DNA of 64,000 bases from Acidobacteriota bacterium (GCA_003222895.1 QHXI01000054.1:1-64000); one strand, 5' to 3'; shown: positions 27,195 through 37,216, counted from the first letter of the stretch. A program made the numbers and translations. Notes: generated by a model not told the origin, from the sequence alone.

Positions 27195-29753
27195 TCATTT
27201 CCCGCCGAAGCTTTTGCGAATCAGGTAAGACATCTTGATGAAGAAGGTGCGGCCGTTGCGGCGGAAGCCCGGCTCGAGTTGTCCCGTGAACGGACTGAAG
27301 CCGTTGCGCGTCAGGTCGTCGTTGTATCCAGCATAAAACGCCGTGCCGGGATTGGGTGTGTAGCCAAAAAGGAATTGGGCGCGGGCGCCGGATGACAGGG
27401 TGTCGTAGTCGATGCGCGCGCGCACAAACGTGAAGCGGTTGAATTGGTATGTCGTGCGAAACAAATAGATGTTGTCCTGATACGCCAACAAACCGGTGTC
27501 GTTACGTCTCAGCTTGCTCTGTTCCCAACTCAGAGACATGTTGAGCGGTTTAGTCGGCTGATAATTCGCACTGAAATTTATGTCGAATGATTTACCCGGA
27601 CCCGGATCGAGCGCCGCGTTTGGATCTGCGAGCGCGGCCGGGCTCACGCGAATGAATTTCGGGCCCGCGCCGAAATCATAGTCAAACGAATTCCATCCAT
27701 AACTCAAAGACATATCGAATGAATATTTCTGGCTCGGCTTGGTGTTCCCGGACAAGTAGAAACTGTACTGCTTCGTCGAACGCTCGGGCGACCCAAAGAA
27801 TGCGCCGGCGCGTGTTGCCGTTCGTTTCAACCCGAATTCTTCTTCAAACAGCCGCTCGTATCCTTCGTCAACTCCAAAATTCAAATTCGTATTGTGCTGA
27901 AAATTCAGGTTCGCGTTGGTCTCGTGATAGAAGTTCTGACTAAGCCCCTGCCAATTAAAATTAATCCCAAAGTTGTCGCCGACGCTCCAGCTTATCAACT
28001 TCTGCTTCGGATGCGGCTCAGAGTTATAGCCCATATAGCCGCCTTCAAAGTTTGTGTTGAGCCTTCGCGTGAAACCCACGTCCGCGCGGTAATTCTGTGT
28101 CTGGCCATTTCCGTTCAAACCGTAATAGAAATGGCGACCGTCGCGGTTGTACCTGATCTGATAAGCCAGACCATTGCCCGTGCGATAGTAGCTGTTGGTT
28201 TGGCCCGGCCGCGTTGGATTCGCCGGTGTCGGATCGTAACCAACGAAGCAACCGTCGGATGGTCCCGGCCGCTGCGCATCTTTCCCGGGCTCGAAAAAAC
28301 AACGACGCGAAGTTGAACCAAGCACTTGAAACGTAAACGTCTTTTGTTTGCTGATCTGAAAACGGCCGTCGATGCCGCCGAGCTGGTTGTGTTTCTCAAT
28401 AAAGTTATAGCTGGTCATCAACAAGCCGACATAAGATTGTTTCCCCACGTCGCGCTTCAAACGCAGGATGCCGATATAAGCGTTCTTGTCGAGAAAGCGC
28501 TGAATCGTCGGGAACGTGGTTGTATCCTGCCGCTCTTCTTCGGTGAAGTTGCCGGGCGCGTTATCGCTCGCCAGCAACAGCCCGAAAGTATTCTTGCCAC
28601 GCTTGCCGGAAAGTTTTACTGCAACATCGGGATCGACAATCGAGCGCGTGTGCACCGCCTGAATCGGCGTCCTGAAAATATCGATGCCTTCGAGAAAGAA
28701 CGGGCGCTTCTCTTCAAAGAAGATCGGAAAACGCTGGTTCGCCGTCACCACAGTTTGATCGGCTTCGACTTGCGCGAAATCAGGATTAATTGCGAGATCC
28801 AAAGTGACCGTCGGCGTCAGGCTGTACTTCGCTGTCAAACCAAGATCGAACTTCAGCGGTTGATTGAGCAGCCTCCCGGGATCGAACGCGTTCGGATTTG
28901 CGGCGAGCTGCGCGACCGTCAGCGCGTTGACTCGCTTGCCGGTCTCGGACACCGTCACGCTGGGAATAATTTCCAGCGTGCGCTCAGTCGAGATCCCTTC
29001 CAGACCGGTCATGTGTCCTTCCTGACTGAGCAGTGAAGAGATGTCGCGCGAGTTGGGCATCCATGAATCGATCTCGTCATTGAAGCGATCGATGTTGCGC
29101 CAAACATGAATGCCCCAAAGCTTTCCCTTGCCCGCTTCATAGCGCAGCGACTTGAATGGAATCGCGACCTCCAGCGTCCAACCGTCGCTGGTAATCATCC
29201 CCTTCGATTCCATCACGATATCGACGCTGAAGTCTGTGCCCGAACCTTCAGTCATGATCCCGTCGGCCTGCACGCCGAGCGGATTCCATCCTAATACGTA
29301 CGCGCGCCGCTGATCGTTGAACGTGTCTAAAAACACGCGCACGTTGTCTTCGCCAAACACTTCGTCGCGCTTCGCCACGCTCGCGCGAATCTTGTCCGGT
29401 TCGTCATAACAATGGAACGCAAGGTAAAGCGTCCGCGAGTCGTATCCGATCATCGCTTCGGTTGGCTTCGAAGGCGCGATGTTGTCACCGGGACTAGTCT
29501 GATAGAAGTCTTTGAATACCGCCGCCTGCTTCCAAACTTCATCGTCGAGCTTCCCATCGATCACGGGCGGCTTATCAAAGCGAGGAACGTTCAGGGGTTT
29601 GGCTTTCTCGGGAGGGATGACAACCGGATGCTTCGCGGGCGCGGGTGATTTGCTTAAACTGTTTGTCGAACTCGATTGAGCAGCGACGCCGATGCTCGCC
29701 GCGACGCATAAGCACAGCAGCCAAGCGACAACCGTGAGACGCTTGAGGATCAT
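27195..29753 (-). CDS. DUF5916 outer-membrane-type protein with CBM9-like N-terminus (paralogue 1)
   Basis: 852 residues from ATG 29753 (MILKRLTVVAWLL), preferred because a signal peptide starts there. The N-terminal part (PPVIDGKLDDEVWKQA..) is a carbohydrate-binding-family-9-like sandwich, and the remainder is DUF5916, rich in alternating aromatic strands typical of a beta-barrel (SYNFIEKHNQLGG .. YQFNRFTFVRARIDYD) and ending MSYLIRKSFGGK. Family members are predicted outer-membrane proteins of unknown substrate. It is 45-50 % like (estimated by eye) the next gene (30272-32800), and the last ~45 residues are almost identical, pointing to tandem duplication with local gene conversion. Confidence 0.85.
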   Translation of the reverse strand: MILKRLTVVAWLLCLCVAASIGVAAQSSSTNSLSKSPAPAKHPVVIPPEKAKPLNVPRFDKPPVIDGKLDDEVWKQAAVFKDFYQTSPGDNIAPSKPTEAMIGYDSRTLYLAFHCYDEPDKIRASVAKRDEVFGEDNVRVFLDTFNDQRRAYVLGWNPLGVQADGIMTEGSGTDFSVDIVMESKGMITSDGWTLEVAIPFKSLRYEAGKGKLWGIHVWRNIDRFNDEIDSWMPNSRDISSLLSQEGHMTGLEGISTERTLEIIPSVTVSETGKRVNALTVAQLAANPNAFDPGRLLNQPLKFDLGLTAKYSLTPTVTLDLAINPDFAQVEADQTVVTANQRFPIFFEEKRPFFLEGIDIFRTPIQAVHTRSIVDPDVAVKLSGKRGKNTFGLLLASDNAPGNFTEEERQDTTTFPTIQRFLDKNAYIGILRLKRDVGKQSYVGLLMTSYNFIEKHNQLGGIDGRFQISKQKTFTFQVLGSTSRRCFFEPGKDAQRPGPSDGCFVGYDPTPANPTRPGQTNSYYRTGNGLAYQIRYNRDGRHFYYGLNGNGQTQNYRADVGFTRRLNTNFEGGYMGYNSEPHPKQKLISWSVGDNFGINFNWQGLSQNFYHETNANLNFQHNTNLNFGVDEGYERLFEEEFGLKRTATRAGAFFGSPERSTKQYSFYLSGNTKPSQKYSFDMSLSYGWNSFDYDFGAGPKFIRVSPAALADPNAALDPGPGKSFDINFSANYQPTKPLNMSLSWEQSKLRRNDTGLLAYQDNIYLFRTTYQFNRFTFVRARIDYDTLSSGARAQFLFGYTPNPGTAFYAGYNDDLTRNGFSPFTGQLEPGFRRNGRTFFIKMSYLIRKSFGGK

Positions 29754-30271
29754 TCGTGAGTAGCTCAAGTTTTTAACTTTGCGAAGTGTCTCCCTCTCCC
29801 ACAGGAAGAGGGAGACTCTCTCTACGCGAGCAGCGTGAAATAAAGTAGCCAGGGGCAAGCACGCGTCACCCCTGGTAAGCGATTCAATCGATTATGCACC
29901 CTGAAGCGGTGCGAGAACTTTTCTTGTGCCCTTCTGGGGAGCGATTCAAAACTCAAGCGATCCAAAGTGGCGCGACCGCGTGCTTACCTTCTGGTCAGCA
30001 GCGCGACACTTGTCACCATCACTCATCGCCAGTCACTCATCGCCTGTCACTTGTCACGGTTGTTAAATGCCGTCGTTCGATGCTCGGGCAGTTAGACGGC
30101 GCTGCTTCAAATATCGTTCCCTTTTACGCTTTGGGAGTAACGTTTGTTCTGTTTTGTTGCGGGAGATTTCCTGCAGTAGCCTAAGTTGTTAACTTGCGTT
30201 TTGAGTTTTGAATTCTCGTTTACCGGGGATGTCGCGCCGCGCGCTCACCCCTGGCTATGAAGGTCACGCGC
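29754..30271. other. Intergenic region between DUF5916 paralogues
   Basis: A 518-bp gap with no convincing gene. It contains a small hairpin (CCAGGGG .. CCCCTGG, ~29849-29877), a related CACCCCTGG at ~30245, and degenerate GTCACT/CATCGCC repeats at ~30006-30057. A promoter for the 27195-29753 gene is expected near 29780-29900 but was not identified. Confidence 0.5.
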
Positions 30272-32800
30272 TCATCCAAAGCTCTTGCGGAATAGATAGG
30301 ACATCTTGATGAAGAAGGTGCGGCCGTTGCGACGAAAGCCCGGCTCGAGTTGGCCCGTGAATGGACTGAAACCATTCCGCGTCAGATCGTCGTTGTAGCC
30401 GATGTAGAGCGCGGTGCCGGGATTCGGTGTCCAGCCAAACAGAAACTGCCCTTTGTAGTTCGACGCGATTGAATCGAAATCAACGCGGCCGCGCGCGAAG
30501 ACGAAACGAGTGAATTGATAAGTCGCTTTCACCGATACAATGTTTTCATCGAACGCCAGCAGGCCGGTGTCGTTGCGGCGCAAGCGCTGCTTGTTATAGC
30601 TGAAGTTGATATTCAAAGGAGTCAAAGGCTGATACGTAATGCCGCCGCTGAAGTTGAAGAATTTGCCCGGGCCGGGATCCTGCGGCGCGAGACAAACTGC
30701 CGGGGGAGTCGCGCTGCCGCAAAGGCCAGCAGCTTTCGCGTTGCGCGCGGTAACCGCGGGAATGCTGGCGCGCGGATAGCGTGGACCAGCGCCAAAGTCG
30801 TAATCCGTGATGTTGTAAGCCTGGTCGGCGAAGAAGTTAAAATTGAATTTCTTGTTTACGTTTGACTGGACGAAGATATACAGACCGCTGTTGGGCGAGG
30901 ATCGCTCGGCATCATCTCCCCAGAACGTGCAGGTGTTCTTGATCGCGCAGTTCGTGCCGAAGAATTTTCGCGTAGGACCGAACTCTTCTTCAAAGACGCG
31001 CTCGTAGCCGATGTCCACACCGACACCGATCGAGGTTTGACGCGGAAAATTCCATTGCATCTGCGCCTCGTTGTTGTAGTTCTGCATCCGGCCCTGCCAA
31101 TCGAAGTTCGTGCCGAAGGCGTTATAGACGCGCCAATTAACCAGGAAGGCTTTCGGATGCGGCTCAGAGCGGTACTGAGCGAAGAGATTGTGATTGTTCG
31201 TATTCACGCGCCGATTGAATCCCACGTCGGCGCGGTAATAACGAGTGCGGCCGACCGTCGAGTAATCGTAGCTGAAATGGCGGCCCGACATGTTGTAGTC
31301 GGTCGCATAGATAAATCCGTTTTCAACTCGATCGAGCGACTGGCCCAAATCCGGATAGAAGAAGTTGCGACGTGAATGCGTTACCAAAGCCTGCGCATTG
31401 AAGGTTGTCTGTTTGTTGATGCGCAGCTTCGCATCGAAACCGCCCAGCTCGTTATATTGATCGACGAATTTGCGGTAGGTGCCAAGGAAGCCGATGAACG
31501 AATCTTTCTTCCCAATGTCATGCTTCAGACGCAACACTCCGACCGAGGCGTTTCGGTCGATCAAACGCGGGTTAGCGGTGAGCCGCTCTTCCGGGCTGAA
31601 GTTTCCCGGCGCATTGTCTGACGCGACCATCAAGCCGAACGTGTTCCGATCGATCTTTCCGGTAAGCTTCACGGCGAAATCAGGATCCACGATCGTGCGC
31701 GTGTGCACCGCCGCGATTGCTGTGTTGAAGATGTCGATGCCTTCGAGGAAGAAGGGCCGCTTCTCAGGAAAAAAGATCGGGAAGCGTTGGTTCGCGGTCA
31801 CGACCAGTTGATCCGATTCGACCTGAGCAAAGTCGGGATTGATTGCAAAGTCGAGCGTGACATTCGGCGTGATGCTGTACTTGCCGGTCAGGCCGGGATC
31901 GAACTTGATGGGGTCGTTCACCATGCGGCCGGGATCGAGCATGCCCGTAGCGAGTTGCGCAGAAGACAAAGTCGCTTTGCGCTTTCCGGTTTCCGACAGC
32001 GTCAAGCTTGGAATCAATTCCAGAGTGCGTTCAGCCGAGATGCCATCCAATCCCGATAGGTGACCTTCCTGGGCCAGCCAACTGGAGACATCGCGATTGA
32101 GTGGCATCCACATATCCAGCTCGTTGTTAAAGCGCTTGATGCGCCGCCAGAAATGCGCGCCCCAAAGTTTGTCTTTGCCGGCGACATAGCGCAGCGATTT
32201 GAATGGGATCGCCACTTCGACCGTCCAGCCGTCGTTTGTGATCAGGCCTTTCGATTCCATCACGACGTCGGGATTAAAATCCTCGCCGTTATCGGTCCAG
32301 CTTCCATCGGCCTGAATTCCCAACGGATTGAAATCGAATTCATAAGCTTTGCGCCCGTCGTTGAAAGTATCGAAAAGAATGCCGACGTAATCGTCGTTGA
32401 AGATATTGTCGCGTTTCGAAATTGCCGCGCGCACTTTGTCGGGTTCGTCGTAGCAGTGAAATGCGATGTAGAGAAATTTCGCATCGTAACCGAGCATGAC
32501 TTCCGTCGGTTTCGATGGCGCGATGTTGTCGCCCGGCTGAACCTGATAGAAATCTTTCAGGACCATCGCGCTCTTCCAAATCTCTTCGTCTATTTTTCCG
32601 TCGATGACCGGCGGCTTTTCGAACTTCGGCAGCTTCACCGGGTTGGCTTTCTCAGGCGGCAACACGACGGACGGCCGACCGCTGCCATTTGTTTTGACAG
32701 AAGAGGAAGGACTCGCTTTAGCAGCCGGCGCGGGTTGAGCAAACGCGGTTGCGCATAGCGCGAACAGAACTAACAGCAATGAGGCAGACTGAAATTTCAT
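30272..32800 (-). CDS. DUF5916 outer-membrane-type protein with CBM9-like N-terminus (paralogue 2)
   Basis: 842 residues with a clear signal peptide (MKFQSASLLLVLFALCATAFAQ). Same architecture as the 27195-29753 gene: PPVIDGKIDEEIWKSA CBM9-like domain, then the DUF5916 barrel ending MSYLFRKSFG. The conserved core FPIFFPEKRPFFLEGIDIF occurs in both copies. It carries a unique Cys-bearing insertion (nt ~30695-30735) missing in the other copy. It is likely transcribed from the gap 32801-32938; a Fis-type regulator lies directly upstream on the same strand. Localisation is predicted, substrate unknown. Confidence 0.87.
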   Translation of the reverse strand: MKFQSASLLLVLFALCATAFAQPAPAAKASPSSSVKTNGSGRPSVVLPPEKANPVKLPKFEKPPVIDGKIDEEIWKSAMVLKDFYQVQPGDNIAPSKPTEVMLGYDAKFLYIAFHCYDEPDKVRAAISKRDNIFNDDYVGILFDTFNDGRKAYEFDFNPLGIQADGSWTDNGEDFNPDVVMESKGLITNDGWTVEVAIPFKSLRYVAGKDKLWGAHFWRRIKRFNNELDMWMPLNRDVSSWLAQEGHLSGLDGISAERTLELIPSLTLSETGKRKATLSSAQLATGMLDPGRMVNDPIKFDPGLTGKYSITPNVTLDFAINPDFAQVESDQLVVTANQRFPIFFPEKRPFFLEGIDIFNTAIAAVHTRTIVDPDFAVKLTGKIDRNTFGLMVASDNAPGNFSPEERLTANPRLIDRNASVGVLRLKHDIGKKDSFIGFLGTYRKFVDQYNELGGFDAKLRINKQTTFNAQALVTHSRRNFFYPDLGQSLDRVENGFIYATDYNMSGRHFSYDYSTVGRTRYYRADVGFNRRVNTNNHNLFAQYRSEPHPKAFLVNWRVYNAFGTNFDWQGRMQNYNNEAQMQWNFPRQTSIGVGVDIGYERVFEEEFGPTRKFFGTNCAIKNTCTFWGDDAERSSPNSGLYIFVQSNVNKKFNFNFFADQAYNITDYDFGAGPRYPRASIPAVTARNAKAAGLCGSATPPAVCLAPQDPGPGKFFNFSGGITYQPLTPLNINFSYNKQRLRRNDTGLLAFDENIVSVKATYQFTRFVFARGRVDFDSIASNYKGQFLFGWTPNPGTALYIGYNDDLTRNGFSPFTGQLEPGFRRNGRTFFIKMSYLFRKSFG

Positions 32801-32938
32801 GCAGAAATATTTCGCTTAGTTCACCTAGAACGCATTTGACCGAAAATGGTTTCCTTAAAAAAGACGTTTTCGCCGTCGCGTTTGTTAATTCTTCGTCGTT
32901 AACAATGTCGAGGCAAAGTTGTTAAGCCGCGCGCGCAA

Positions 32939-33295
32939 TCAAGCGGCGATTTCTTCGCTGCCGCTCGTCTCGAGCGAGATGCCGTAGCGCTTGATCTTCG
33001 CGTTCAGCGTCGTGTGCTTGACGCCGAGCAGCCGCGCTGCGCGCGATTGATTGCTGCCCGTCCTAACCAAAGCCGCGCGAATCAAATCGATTTCGAACTT
33101 GCGCACCTCTTCGTACAGCTCCAGCTTGTGATTGCCGTTGGCCGTAGTTGTCGAGCGCAGGCTCTCCACCGCATTCAGCAGTTCGATCGCGACGTCTCGC
33201 AGAAAGCTAAGGCGGCTCTCGAAAGCTTCGTCACGCAGAAGGTTTGCAGCTTGAGTTGAAGTTAAATCCTGAGGTCTCCAGCTTATCGTGCTCAT
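32939..33295 (-). CDS. Fis-family helix-turn-helix regulator
   Basis: 118 residues. The C-terminal half is a Fis/NtrC-type DNA-binding domain (FEIDLIRAALVRTGSNQSRAARLLGVKHTTLNAKIKRYGI) with the usual AARLLG helix-turn-helix. The N-terminal half has no sigma-54 AAA+ domain, so it cannot itself activate sigma-54. It lies 44 bp downstream of the HEAT-repeat gene at 33340 and just upstream of the DUF5916 pair, so it may belong to the ECF-sigma operon or regulate the DUF5916 genes; neither is shown. Confidence 0.8.
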   Translation of the reverse strand: MSTISWRPQDLTSTQAANLLRDEAFESRLSFLRDVAIELLNAVESLRSTTTANGNHKLELYEEVRKFEIDLIRAALVRTGSNQSRAARLLGVKHTTLNAKIKRYGISLETSGSEEIAA

Positions 33296-33339
33296 TTTGT
33301 TTCCCCCGTCTTCTCGCGGCTGATTTCAACCGCGGGTGA

Positions 33340-34491
33340 TTACTTTGCGAGCAACTCTTTGAAGAACGAGATGGCTCGCTCGTCTCCGGTATGGCCCAAC
33401 ATCTGCACGGCAATCTTGCGCACTTCGGCGCTCGGATGATTGCGCGCCGCGCGGATCAAGATCGGCACGGCTTCATCCTTCGGACGCCGGCCGATGGCCA
33501 TGACTGCTTGTTTCTGAAGTTCGACTTCGGGATTTGAGTCCAAAGTGTTGGTCAGCGCGCCGAGGCTCTTCTCGCCCGCAACGCGGCCAAGATTCGCAAT
33601 CGCGCTCTTCTTTAGTTCGAGTTCCGGTCCGTTTTCCGCCACGCGAATCAGGTAAGTTGCCGCGCCATCGCGATTGTCGTTTCGCCCGATCCCTCCGAGC
33701 GCGCGTCGCTTCAAATCGCGCGAGGTCATCGTCTCGTAAAGAGTTTCGAGCAACGGTAGAGTCGGCGCGGCGCGGCTCATGGCCAGCGCGGACATCGCCT
33801 GCTGCCGCGCGTCGTTCGATTCACGATCGTTGCGCACCATGCCGGCGAGAAATTCATTCTTCCCCTGGCTCTCTGGCGTGTAACCCAACCAAAAGATCGC
33901 GCGATTGCGAATCGACTCGGCGACCGGCTTCTTGATTAGTTCCGTGAGCAGCGACTCGACGCGCGCATCGTCATGCAGAGCCAGCGCGAAGGCCGCGCGA
34001 TCGCTGAGGCGATTCATCTCAGGCGAGTTGGAATCGATAATTGACTTGAGGTAGTTGAGACTTTCTTCGTTCGTCGCATGGCTGGCCCAATAAACCGGAT
34101 AACCGCCGTACTGATGTTCGCGGCGCAAGTTGTAAACTTCGGCGCGAGTGAAGGCGTCGCGCGCAGTTTCATAGAAGAAGAACACACCCAACTCGCGCGT
34201 TTCATAGCGCGAATCAGACATGATCGACCAGCCGTCATTCGAAATCGAGATCGTTCCGCTAGCGTCGACGATCTCGAAATCGATTGCGACACCGGAACGC
34301 ACTTCGAATTGATAGCCAACCCAAAAGCGTCCGCCCTGCGCGTTTGCTTTGCCTTGAGTGATTGCGTTGTCGATCTTCGCTTTTAGACTCGCGCCTTCGA
34401 CGGGCGTGAAGTTCTTCGTTTGTGCTCCCGCGTTGGCGAAGAAAGTAAGAGCGAGCGCGATCAGTAAAGCTAGCTTGATGAGTTTGTACAC
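33340..34491 (-). CDS. Exported HEAT-repeat protein
   Basis: 383 residues from GTG 34491, selected because GGAGG is 7 nt upstream and a signal peptide (VYKLIKLALLIALALTFFA) begins there. The N-terminal ~130 residues form a beta-type domain (FWVGYQFEVRSGVAIDFEI). The rest is HEAT/armadillo-like repeats of ~33 residues (AIFWLGYTP, AMSALAMSRA, ALGGIGRNDN, AIANLGRVAG, AVMAIGRRPK, AVQMLGHTG). Such repeats form scaffolds. It is the last of four same-strand genes after an ECF sigma/anti-sigma pair, suggesting a role in the envelope response that the pair controls. Confidence 0.8.
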   Translation of the reverse strand: MYKLIKLALLIALALTFFANAGAQTKNFTPVEGASLKAKIDNAITQGKANAQGGRFWVGYQFEVRSGVAIDFEIVDASGTISISNDGWSIMSDSRYETRELGVFFFYETARDAFTRAEVYNLRREHQYGGYPVYWASHATNEESLNYLKSIIDSNSPEMNRLSDRAAFALALHDDARVESLLTELIKKPVAESIRNRAIFWLGYTPESQGKNEFLAGMVRNDRESNDARQQAMSALAMSRAAPTLPLLETLYETMTSRDLKRRALGGIGRNDNRDGAATYLIRVAENGPELELKKSAIANLGRVAGEKSLGALTNTLDSNPEVELQKQAVMAIGRRPKDEAVPILIRAARNHPSAEVRKIAVQMLGHTGDERAISFFKELLAK

Positions 34492-34587
34492 CGCGAGCCT
34501 CCGCTTCTGTCGGTGAAAGCGATTGATTGTGTGATGCCGGCTGCCTGGTATCAGCAATCCGCCCTTTTGCTCAGGTGGATGTCGCCG

Positions 34588-36255
34588 CTACTGCCTCAAG
34601 AGTTGCTCGAGATACGCGATCACATCGGGATCCTTGCCGCGGCTACTTAACAACATAACCACACGGCGACGGCGTTCAAGTGGTGTCTGGGGATTTTTGG
34701 CAATCTCGATGAGCTTGTTGGTGACTCGTTTATCGTTCAAGTATCCGAAAGAATTCATGATGGTGTCTTTCAGCTCTTCGTTCTTTTCCGAATCGTACAG
34801 CCTCATGAGCGTGTCGACCGCGGTTTCTCCTCCGCGGCGCGCAATGCCGCGGATCGCTTCCTTGCGCAACTCGACGTTTTCCGAGGAGTTGGCGATCTCC
34901 AGCAGCCGTGCACCGGCGCGATCGCTCTTGCGGCGCGACAATCCCAATATTACTGACTTACGAATCTCGATGTCGTTGGCCGAATCGTAAATCTTAAAGA
35001 GCGCATCAACCGCCGGCTCACCCGATCGAGCCGAGATGCTCGAGATTGCGGTCCTCCGAAGATTGACCGGTTTGTTGCTGAGCGCGATGTCTGCCAGAAC
35101 GCCTGCGGCCCGCGCTCCGGTATTTTGGCTAAGCGCGTAAATCGCCGCTTCGGAGATTTCGGATTGCTGCGAGTTCAAGGCAAAGTCGCGTAGCGCATCG
35201 ACCACACTCTCATCGTTCATAGCACCCAGCAGCGAAATCGCCCGTGCGCGAACTTTTAGATCGGGATCGTTCTGAGCAACGCTGAGAATTATCGGTGTGA
35301 CTGCTTTGCCTCCATGTCGCGCAAGAAGAGTCAACGCGGCGCGTCTGCAGGCAACTGTCTGTCCTGAGTTCGGCTTTAGCCATTCAGTCGCGACCGCCAT
35401 GCCGCGCTGGGGATCGCTTTCGAATAAGGCCTGGAGCACGACGATCTTGAATTCAGACGGATCGTCGTCGCCGGCTTTACCTTTGCCGATTCCCTTGCCA
35501 ACTCCGTCGAAATCAAAATCGAAGTCGAAATCAAAATCGATTTTGGTTTTGTCTTTGATCTTCTCGCGCGCTTCATCCATGCGTTCCTGCATTCGCTGCT
35601 GCGATTCGCGGACTCGCTCCTGCGATCGCGCTTGCGCTTCGGCGATGCGTTCCTGAATCTCCTGCGTGCGGATTTGCACGTCGACCGGATCCTGGCCGGC
35701 GACAGAAATAGCTACCGGCGCCGCACTCGCGACTCCCGGACCTACCAACACAGCGACTGGCGCAATGTTAACCGCCGGCGAAACCTGCCCGACCGGATCA
35801 ACCGTCACCGGATCGACTTTGACAGTGACGGCGCCGGGAAGTTGAGCCAGAAGCAACTCGGCTTCGTCGCGCCAGCCGGTTTTCTCATAAGTCTTCAATA
35901 GACGATCGATCGTGTCTTTTGATTGATTGAACCTGCGCAGTTTGTACTGCGAATAAGCCATCCAGTACATGGCCGCATCGAGATTGATTTCTTTCGGGTA
36001 CGCCGCGATGTATTTCGAGAATTGATCTTCGGCCTTGGACCACTGCGCGTCATCAATCAGGTCGCGTGCGCCGCTGAACATCGCATTCGCTGCAGCGTTG
36101 CTGCCTTGCTGGGTGAACCGGTTCGCCTTGGGGCGAGTTGAGAACTGTTGCGCTGCGGCCTGATAAATCGTACCGGCGGCAAGCAGCAACACCGCTGCGA
36201 CAGCAAGTGGTTTGGTCATTGAATTTAGTTTCCTTAAGTAGTTCATCTTTTTCAT
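34588..36255 (-). CDS. Exported TPR/coiled-coil/HEAT-repeat protein with an Asp-Phe tract
   Basis: 555 residues. A signal peptide (to ~residue 36) is followed by a TPR-like pair (SKAEDQFSKYIAAYPKEINL, DAAMYWMAYSQYKLRRFNQS), a Pro/Val-rich linker, and a charged coiled coil (residues ~195-240, RSQERVRESQQRMQERMDEA). Then comes an unusual DFDFDFDFDFDG tract (nt ~35507-35545) and a Gly/Lys linker. The C-terminal ~280 residues hold about nine HEAT repeats (AISSISARSGEPAVDALFKI and so on). It sits 24 bp downstream of the anti-sigma gene. Domain order suggests a periplasmic scaffold or sensor; no catalytic site is visible. Confidence 0.8.
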   Translation of the reverse strand: MKKMNYLRKLNSMTKPLAVAAVLLLAAGTIYQAAAQQFSTRPKANRFTQQGSNAAANAMFSGARDLIDDAQWSKAEDQFSKYIAAYPKEINLDAAMYWMAYSQYKLRRFNQSKDTIDRLLKTYEKTGWRDEAELLLAQLPGAVTVKVDPVTVDPVGQVSPAVNIAPVAVLVGPGVASAAPVAISVAGQDPVDVQIRTQEIQERIAEAQARSQERVRESQQRMQERMDEAREKIKDKTKIDFDFDFDFDFDGVGKGIGKGKAGDDDPSEFKIVVLQALFESDPQRGMAVATEWLKPNSGQTVACRRAALTLLARHGGKAVTPIILSVAQNDPDLKVRARAISLLGAMNDESVVDALRDFALNSQQSEISEAAIYALSQNTGARAAGVLADIALSNKPVNLRRTAISSISARSGEPAVDALFKIYDSANDIEIRKSVILGLSRRKSDRAGARLLEIANSSENVELRKEAIRGIARRGGETAVDTLMRLYDSEKNEELKDTIMNSFGYLNDKRVTNKLIEIAKNPQTPLERRRRVVMLLSSRGKDPDVIAYLEQLLRQ

Positions 36256-36279
36256 TCCTTCAGGGGTTCTCTCAAAATA

Positions 36280-37212
36280 TTAGTAGCCACGGAGTTCAGC
36301 AACGATTTCGGTTCTCTGCACGCGATCGGTTATCTGACGAACATCGGCCGGCTTCGCCTTGTCAGGCAAGTTTGCAATGTCAATCAGAAAAGGTTCCAAA
36401 CTTCCCAGCATCGACTTTGCCGGGTACTTGCCGGCTTGCTCGGCATCACGGCGAAGCAAAACGTTCTCGCTCAAGAGCCGCTTTGACTCAGCCTTCTCGT
36501 AAGAAACATCGACCTCTTCATCCGTATCGGAATACTTAATGCTTCTGAACGAGGTCAAAAGGTTCTGCGCCTGCTCGAGGTGACTGGCCGTGTCGCGATC
36601 TTCGATGTCGCTGTTTGCCGGATCATTATCGGGCAGCACATCGGATTGATCGGTTGAGCGCGAAACTTTGATCGACGGCCGCTTGGCGTTGTATGCGACA
36701 AGCTGGATCGACGGCTGACTTTCCCTCGGTTGCTTTTGCGATCCAGCGTCGGGCGTTTTCGCCGCGACTTCGTCTCCGCCCGTTATCGGCGATGGTGTGG
36801 CGCCTGTTACAACGGCTGTCCGATTGATTGGCGGCCGTTGCGGCCGCGTCTTCCAATACGCCAACCCAACCACGGCTGCAATCGCTACGAGAGCTACAGT
36901 CGGCATTACAAATCCGAAGCGAGGAATCGCGAACAAACCTGACAACCATTCGGCGAAATTGAATTTCCGCGCGCGTTGAGCTGGTCGCTCTTCGGTATTG
37001 ATGCTGGCGGTAATCCCGCTCCAGATTGCCGGCGAAACTTGAATCTCTCGATCGTAGCGAACGTAGATTTCATTCTCAGCGGTCAGCGCCTCGTGCTTGT
37101 CTTCGCAGGCGGCGCACGCCATCAAGTGATTGCTCACTTGCTCTGCTTCGCGCTCGGTGGCTTCACCATCGAGATAGGTTTCCAAAAGATTTAGACAGTC
37201 ATCACACTTCAT
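36280..37212 (-). CDS. Zinc-finger anti-sigma factor, membrane-anchored
   Basis: 310 residues. The N-terminal zf-HC2/ZAS domain has the H-x3-C-x2-C motif (NHLMACAAC) and an additional CDDC at the start. A single transmembrane helix (FGFVMPTVALVAIAAVVGLAYW, ~residues 98-119) separates the cytosolic sigma-binding part from a ~190-residue periplasmic part with no known fold. It starts 4 bp after the ECF sigma stop, the usual co-expressed arrangement. Release probably needs regulated proteolysis or zinc-site chemistry, which the sequence cannot decide. Confidence 0.87.
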   Translation of the reverse strand: MKCDDCLNLLETYLDGEATEREAEQVSNHLMACAACEDKHEALTAENEIYVRYDREIQVSPAIWSGITASINTEERPAQRARKFNFAEWLSGLFAIPRFGFVMPTVALVAIAAVVGLAYWKTRPQRPPINRTAVVTGATPSPITGGDEVAAKTPDAGSQKQPRESQPSIQLVAYNAKRPSIKVSRSTDQSDVLPDNDPANSDIEDRDTASHLEQAQNLLTSFRSIKYSDTDEEVDVSYEKAESKRLLSENVLLRRDAEQAGKYPAKSMLGSLEPFLIDIANLPDKAKPADVRQITDRVQRTEIVAELRGY

Positions 37213-37216
37213 ATGA

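Noticed and set aside
32060-32758. 232-residue antisense frame over DUF5916 paralogue 2
   Set aside because: Opposite strand holds a clear conserved gene; no start signal.
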